Part shown: positions 52,601-58,600 of the stretch, in pieces
Layout of the letters: each line of letters opens with the position of its first letter
How positions within the stretch are numbered: position 1 is the stretch's first letter
Origin: Shinisaurus crocodilurus
Taxonomy: Eukaryota; Chordata; Lepidosauria; Squamata; Shinisauridae
DNA: 64,000 nucleotides
Direction of reading: 5' to 3'
NCBI GenBank assembly: GCA_021292165.1
Contig: CM037881.1
Coordinates: 1,674,001 to 1,738,000 of the forward strand
Notes under the pieces: generated by a model
What the model was told of the DNA's origin: nothing
Database searches by the model: none
Seen by the model: the letters and a program-made list of their open reading frames with translations, nothing else
Made by a program: the position numbers and the translations under genes

Positions 52601-55600
52601 ACAGCACGGTAAATATAGCAGTGTGATAGACTATAGCAAGTTCCCCTCGGAGTGAGTGATTTCCCCCGCCCGACCGACCGACCGCCGTGCTTTCTTTAAT
52701 CCAGGCTTCGATGAATCAGGCGAGCCGGCCGGGCCTCTGCCTTGTTGTGCACTCCTGTGGCGGGCTGGGGTTCCCGCTGGGCTGGGGGCTGCCTGCATGG
52801 GGGAAGAGAGGGGCTCCCGCCACGCTGTCTTAGGGCCGCATCCTGCTGCTGAACCTTTATTATTGACTGGTGCTGGCATCCCGTCTCAGCCCTACTGCGA
52901 AGCTCCTCGAGAGGCCGCCATGGGCTCCTTCTGCCCAGCAACGTGCTCAGCCCCTGTATCTGCGTTTTGCTGGCTTCAGATAAAAAGTCTTCTTGCAACG
53001 AGAGTTTGAATTCAGGCAGTAAACATACTTGATGGTGTATCTAGGCTGTCAAGGTTCCGCTACTACAGGGACCCCTTGATCTGCCCTTTGGAAGATCTCT
53101 GCCTCTTCTCAAAGTTTCTCCCGTTCTAGGAGATCAAATCCTTTGCCTGGTTCCAGTAGCTTGGGAAAGGCTTTAGGCGTGGTGAATAAGTCACTCCAAA
53201 CTTTCAGGGTAAACAACAGCACTTTACTTATAATATTAGGGTATTTACTTAATAGAGTGGTTATAATTCAAAAGCAAGTATGATAAAACAAAACAAACAA
53301 ACAAACAATCCAATGTTCTCTAGTTCAACTTCAGACTACCTATCTCCTATGCAGCCAGTCTCTCCCTCTCTGCTCTTTCTGCTTCTGCAGTCAGGCTCCC
53401 ACTGCTGCTAGCTGACCACACCCCACACATATATAGCCTTCCCAGGAATGGAAGGTTATAACCATGTGACCTTGCACAGGAGAACTAATTCTTAACTTCT
53501 ATTGGGTGAACTAAAACTCTCAAACTCCCCCTCCCATCCAAGTGTTTGGGCCTTCAGGCTTCAACTAATCGAGGGAAGTGTTTGGGCCTTCAGGCTTCAG
53601 CAAACTCAAGCCTGTGTAGGCCTCAATCCCTCACATAGGCGGAGCAGGTTCGACCAGCAGCCAGACAGTGGGAAATGCAGCACTGAACTGAGGAGTGCTC
53701 CGGGGGGTGTGTGGGGTGTGTCACTTGCGGTGTTGGTTGTAGCTCGGGGTGGAACTTCCCATCCTGTGATACTTCTAAATCTGCATGTTGTTGGGTTGAC
53801 AAAAGAGCGCTTCTGCATTTGTTCCTTTGGAGCGTCTCCAGCAACACCAAGTGGGCCGCTCAACAAGATCTGCCACGGATGGCCTTCTCCTTGTCCCTTC
53901 AGCCAGAGCAGCTAGACTGGTGGGGACGAGGAAGAGGGCCTTTTCTGTGGCGGCCCCTGTACTGTGGAACTCTCTCCCGAGTGACTTCCGCCATGCCCCC
54001 TCTCTGCTGAGCTTCCGCCGCTCACTAAAAACCTGGCTGTTCAGGCGGGAGTATGGGGTGGGTTAAGATTTAAAAAATTTTATACTGTTTTAAATGTATT
54101 TTATTGTTTTTATTCTATGTACATCGTCCAGGGTGGCCGGTTCCCGGCCAGATGGGCAATAAATAAATAAAAATAATAAATAAATAAATAAATTTAGTGA
54201 TGGAATCCACTTATTCAATTTGCTGCCTGCCTTTCTACTACAAGCAGCTCTTAAGGCAACTAACTAACCAGTCCTCCATATTGGTCCCCACTGAAAATGG
54301 TTACTGCAAGCAGCACCTTCGAGGTCAAAGCGTAACTGGGCAGGATTTTTGTCAGGAAACTGGCTCAGGGTGAAGAAGGGGGCCCCCAGACAGCTGCCTT
54401 TTCTTCAAAATAAAAGCGACGTGTAGTTCGGTCTGGCGGCCAGGCTAGATGCCGTGGAGGTCCGTGATGAGATCTCCTGCCCATTCTGAACGATTTTAAA
54501 AGCAGCTGCAGGGTGTCGGGGCAGGGAGGGATTTGGGTTGGGGTAGTGGCACGTCGGGAGGGGGCTTAATGGCAAAAAAGACGGAGGGCACATTAGGTCA
54601 CGAAGTGGCATGATCAAGGGACTGGAAGCAAGGCCCTGTGAGGAGAGACTGAAAGAACTGGGCATGTTTAGCCTTCAGAAGAGGAGACTGAGCGGAGATG
54701 TGATCGCACTCTTCCAGTATTTGAAGGGATGTCACACAGAGGAGGGCCAGGATCTCTTCTCGATCATCCCAGTTTGCAGGACATGGAATAATGGGCTCAA
54801 GTTACAGGAACCCAGATTCCACCTAAACATCAGGAAAAATTTCCTGACTGTCAGAGCAATAAGACAATGGAATCAACTACCTAGGGAGGTGGTGGGCTCT
54901 CCCAGTCTGGAGGCATTCAAGGTGCAGCTGGACAGCCATCTGTCAGGGGTGCTTTGACCTGGATTCCTGCATTGAGCAGGGGGTTGGACTCGATGGCCTG
55001 GTAGGCCCCTTCCAACTCTACTTTTCCATGATTCTATGAACCTTTCCCCTCCCCCCATCCCCTGTACTGCCGAACGGATCCAATTTCCTTGTCCGCAACT
55101 GCTTTTAAAAGAGATGGGAGATCCAATCCTATGGCCAGTGTGGCGTAGTGGTGGTGAGAGTGTTGGGACTGGGACTCGGGAGATCCGGGTTCTAGTCCCC
55201 GCTCGGCCATGAAACTCACTGGGTGACTTTGGGCCAGTCACTGACTCTCAGCCTAACCTACCTCACAGGGTTGTTGTGAGGATAAAACGGAGAGGAGGAG
55301 GAGGATTATGTAAGCCGCCTTGGGTTCCTTGCAGGAAAAAAGGCGGGGTATAAAGAGAATGAATGAATAAATAAATAAATATCTCCAGCTGAACTGCGCA
55401 GGGCAATATACATATCCTGTACATGTGTCTGGCTCCTCGCAGAGAACGGGAGGGCAGGTCCCTGCACGAAGGAGCTTAAACAAGGAGCTTCCTGTTGAAT
55501 CCGCTGTCCTCTTTCTTCCCCCAGCTTGCTGGCTGCACCTAGCTAGCTATGGTGGCTTGCAGACCTTCTCTCGCCTTTGCTAGGAGTTTGCATTTCTTGC

Positions 55601-58600
55601 CTTTGTTTGCTCAGCTGCACAAAACCAGGGCTGGTTAGCAAAGGTTCCCGCTCCACGTGGATTAAGAGAGCGGAATGTAGCCACTTGAGTGCAAAAGAAA
55701 AGGGCCCATCCCAGCTACCGTCGTCTCCAGTAGAAGAGCCCGCTTCTTCATCAACTGGACAGCACAGGGCTCCAGTTGATGCCAGCGGCAGCTTTCAGTG
55801 ACGCCAAATTATCGAGCTGGTATTCTCGTCCCAGATCTGCAACATTCTGTTTGTGCTTCAAACTCTTGTGTTGGGGTGGTGGGGAGAGAAACCCCATTGT
55901 GCCCACACTTAGCACCCCATCCTCTCTCAAACACAAGAGCATCACAAGCTACTTCACTTCAAATGCCTCTGAGAACATGGTTTCCATGTTGCTTGGCTAT
56001 TTTCTCTTCTCACTTCCCACAGTAGCAGACGTAGGCGTATCAGCAGTCTCTGGCACCTCACCTATTTTAAAGGGGTCTGCTTAGGACAGTGTTCTCCAAC
56101 CTTGGGTCCCCAGATGTTTTTGGCCTACAACTCCCAGCATGCCCCAGCCAGCGTAGCTATGCTGGCTGGGGCATGCTGGGAGTTGTAGGCCAAAAACATC
56201 TGGGGACCCAAGGTTGGAGAACACTGACTTGGAATCATAGAAAAGTAGAGTTGGAAGGGGCCTACAAGGCCATCGAGTCCAACCCCCTGCTCAATGCAGG
56301 AATCCAGGTCAAAGCATCCCTGACAGATGTCTGTCCAGCTGCACTTTGAATGCCTCCAGAGTGGGAGAGCCCACGACCTCCCTAGGTAGTTGGTTCCATT
56401 GTCTTATTGCTCTGACAGTCAGGAAATTTTTCCTGATGTTCAGGTGGAATCTGGGTTCCTGTAACTTGAGCCCATTATTCCGTGTTCTTCAAACTGGGAT
56501 GATTGAGAAGAGATCCTGGCCCTCCTCTGTGTGACAACCCTTCAAGTACTGGAAGAGTGCTATCATATTCATATCTCCCCTAAGTCTCCTCTTCTGAAGG
56601 CTAAACATGCCCAGTCCTTTCAGTCTCTCCTCATAGGGCCTTGTTTCCAGTCCCTTTATCATCCTTGTTGCCCTCCTCTGAACCCTCTCCAGTTTGTCTA
56701 CGTCCTTCTGAAAGTGTGGTGCCCAGAACTGGACGCAGTACTCAAGATGAGGCCTAACCAGTGCCGAGTAAAGGGGAATTATCACTTCACGCGATTTGGA
56801 CGCTATACTTCTATTAATGCAGCCCAAAATTGGGGGCTGAGGGTGTTGAACTCCCTTCTCTTCTTCATGACTGCTCTCCTAGCTGCTGTCTTAGCCCTGA
56901 TTTGGCTAAAACTGTGGGAGAATTGGGGTGGAGTGGGGGCTTGTGGATTTCCTTAAGGACCCCATACCTTTCCCCCATTAATTTGGACACTGCTGTATAT
57001 CACCCCTGGTTGGGGCAACAACAGCAAAAGGGCAGAGAATTCACGCCCCCTGTCCAAACACCCAGCAAAGTTGTTCCCGCTTATGTTGTCCTTGAGGATT
57101 GCTGGCCATGCTAGGAACGGGTACGTGACTATTCTCAGGTGTGTCTGGCAACAGTCACCCCATGAGTAGAGAATTTGTCCAAGACGTGGGAAATCTGTAT
57201 TAAGAGCGTTGCTAAGGTTTACTCACTAGACAAATTAGTGTCTCTCTGAATCAATTCCTTGTCTATAGAAATCATAATGGTTGTGAGGAACATTGGACAT
57301 TAAATATACAGGCCTGTGGCTTACGCTGGAGTGTGGAAAGCTAAGCAGGGTCAAGCCTGGTGATTACTTGGATGGGAGACCCCTCCTCTAGTTTCCTGCA
57401 TTGAGCAGGGGGTTGGACTCGATGGCCTTGTAGGCCCCTTCCAACTCTATGATCTATGAAATCTATGAAATATGCTGTTCAAAACTTTTGTATTGGATTG
57501 GCTGCCTGTATTTATATTTTTTAAAAAAACTTGCTACAACTGAGGTGGTTGTGTGAATTTGTAAAATACGCGTGGACGTGCTGAAGTTTGTGCTTGAGTC
57601 CGGTTCACCTGGACGTGACGCCTCTTCCGGTTCCTTGGTGTGCAGGCTTGTGGTCGCCGTCGAAGAAGCCTTCACCCACATTAAGCGCCTGCAGGCAGAG
57701 GAGCAGCAGAAAGCCCCCGGGGAAGCGATGGATCCCCGAGAGGCAGCGCAGGCCATCTTCCCCTCCATGGCGCGAGTGCTGCAGAAGTACTTGCGGACTA
57801 CACGGCAACAGCACTACCACACCATGGAGAGCATCCTGCAACATCTGGCCTTCTGTGTCGCCAACAACATGACGCCAAAGGTACTGCCTAGGAAGAGCCC
57901 TGCGTAGCGTAGGTGTGTTCGCCCTCGCGTCCTTCTAGTCCTGTGCTCGCGGGCCGTGTGGGAGGGCAAGAGCTTCTCCGTACAATGCGTGTCCGGCAGT
58001 GGGGCAGGCATGACAGGGGAGGAGGGGCCAGGGAGTGCAGCCCCGCTTTCAACGTACACGATCCTAATGATGAGTGAAGCGACCGCCACTTGAGGGCTTC
58101 CGTGTGCCACGACTGGGCTGAGAATTCCGATCCCTGAAAGTTTCTGCTTTCAGGGAGAACAGTGTTCTCCCACCTTGGGTCCCCAGATGTTCTTGGCCTA
58201 CAACTCCCAGCATGCCCCAGCTACGCTGGCTGGGGCATGCTGGGAGTTGTAGGCCAAGAACATCTGGGGACCCAAGGTGGGAGAACACTGATTTAGAAAG
58301 AAGAAGACATTCCTAGCCCTTACTTTTTGGTTGCAGAGATAGACTTGCAAATATGTGGGCGGTGCCTGTTAACCTCTCGGGAGCCAGAGGGGAGGGGTGG
58401 GAATGCGGTTTCCAGTGTCCTTCGCAGCTCCTAGCCCCTCCCCGTGGCTAAAAAAAACCCCCCAGAATAGTTGAAACAGGGTGCTTGAATTCCACTTTTC
58501 TTGGTGCAGAAGTCTTTATTTATTTATTTTTATCACAAGAGTGCTTGCAGACCTCCATGTGGGTCCCAGTCGTGCTGGTGGGGTTTGTGGGGACAGAAAA

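Larger units (their letters stand above)
50130..57645 (+). other. VANGL1 intron 6: gene-free stretches
   Basis: 50130-50447, 51188-51625, 52067-53029, 54194-54609, 55383-56086 and 56833-57309 show no recognised gene. 52650-52980 is locally GC-rich. Confidence 0.5.

Noticed and set aside
52543..52610. Exon-like segment (tttgccag|ggtggcgcc ... cacg|gtaaat) in intron 6
   Set aside because: Weak donor and no homology to VANGL1; frame gives no recognisable domain.
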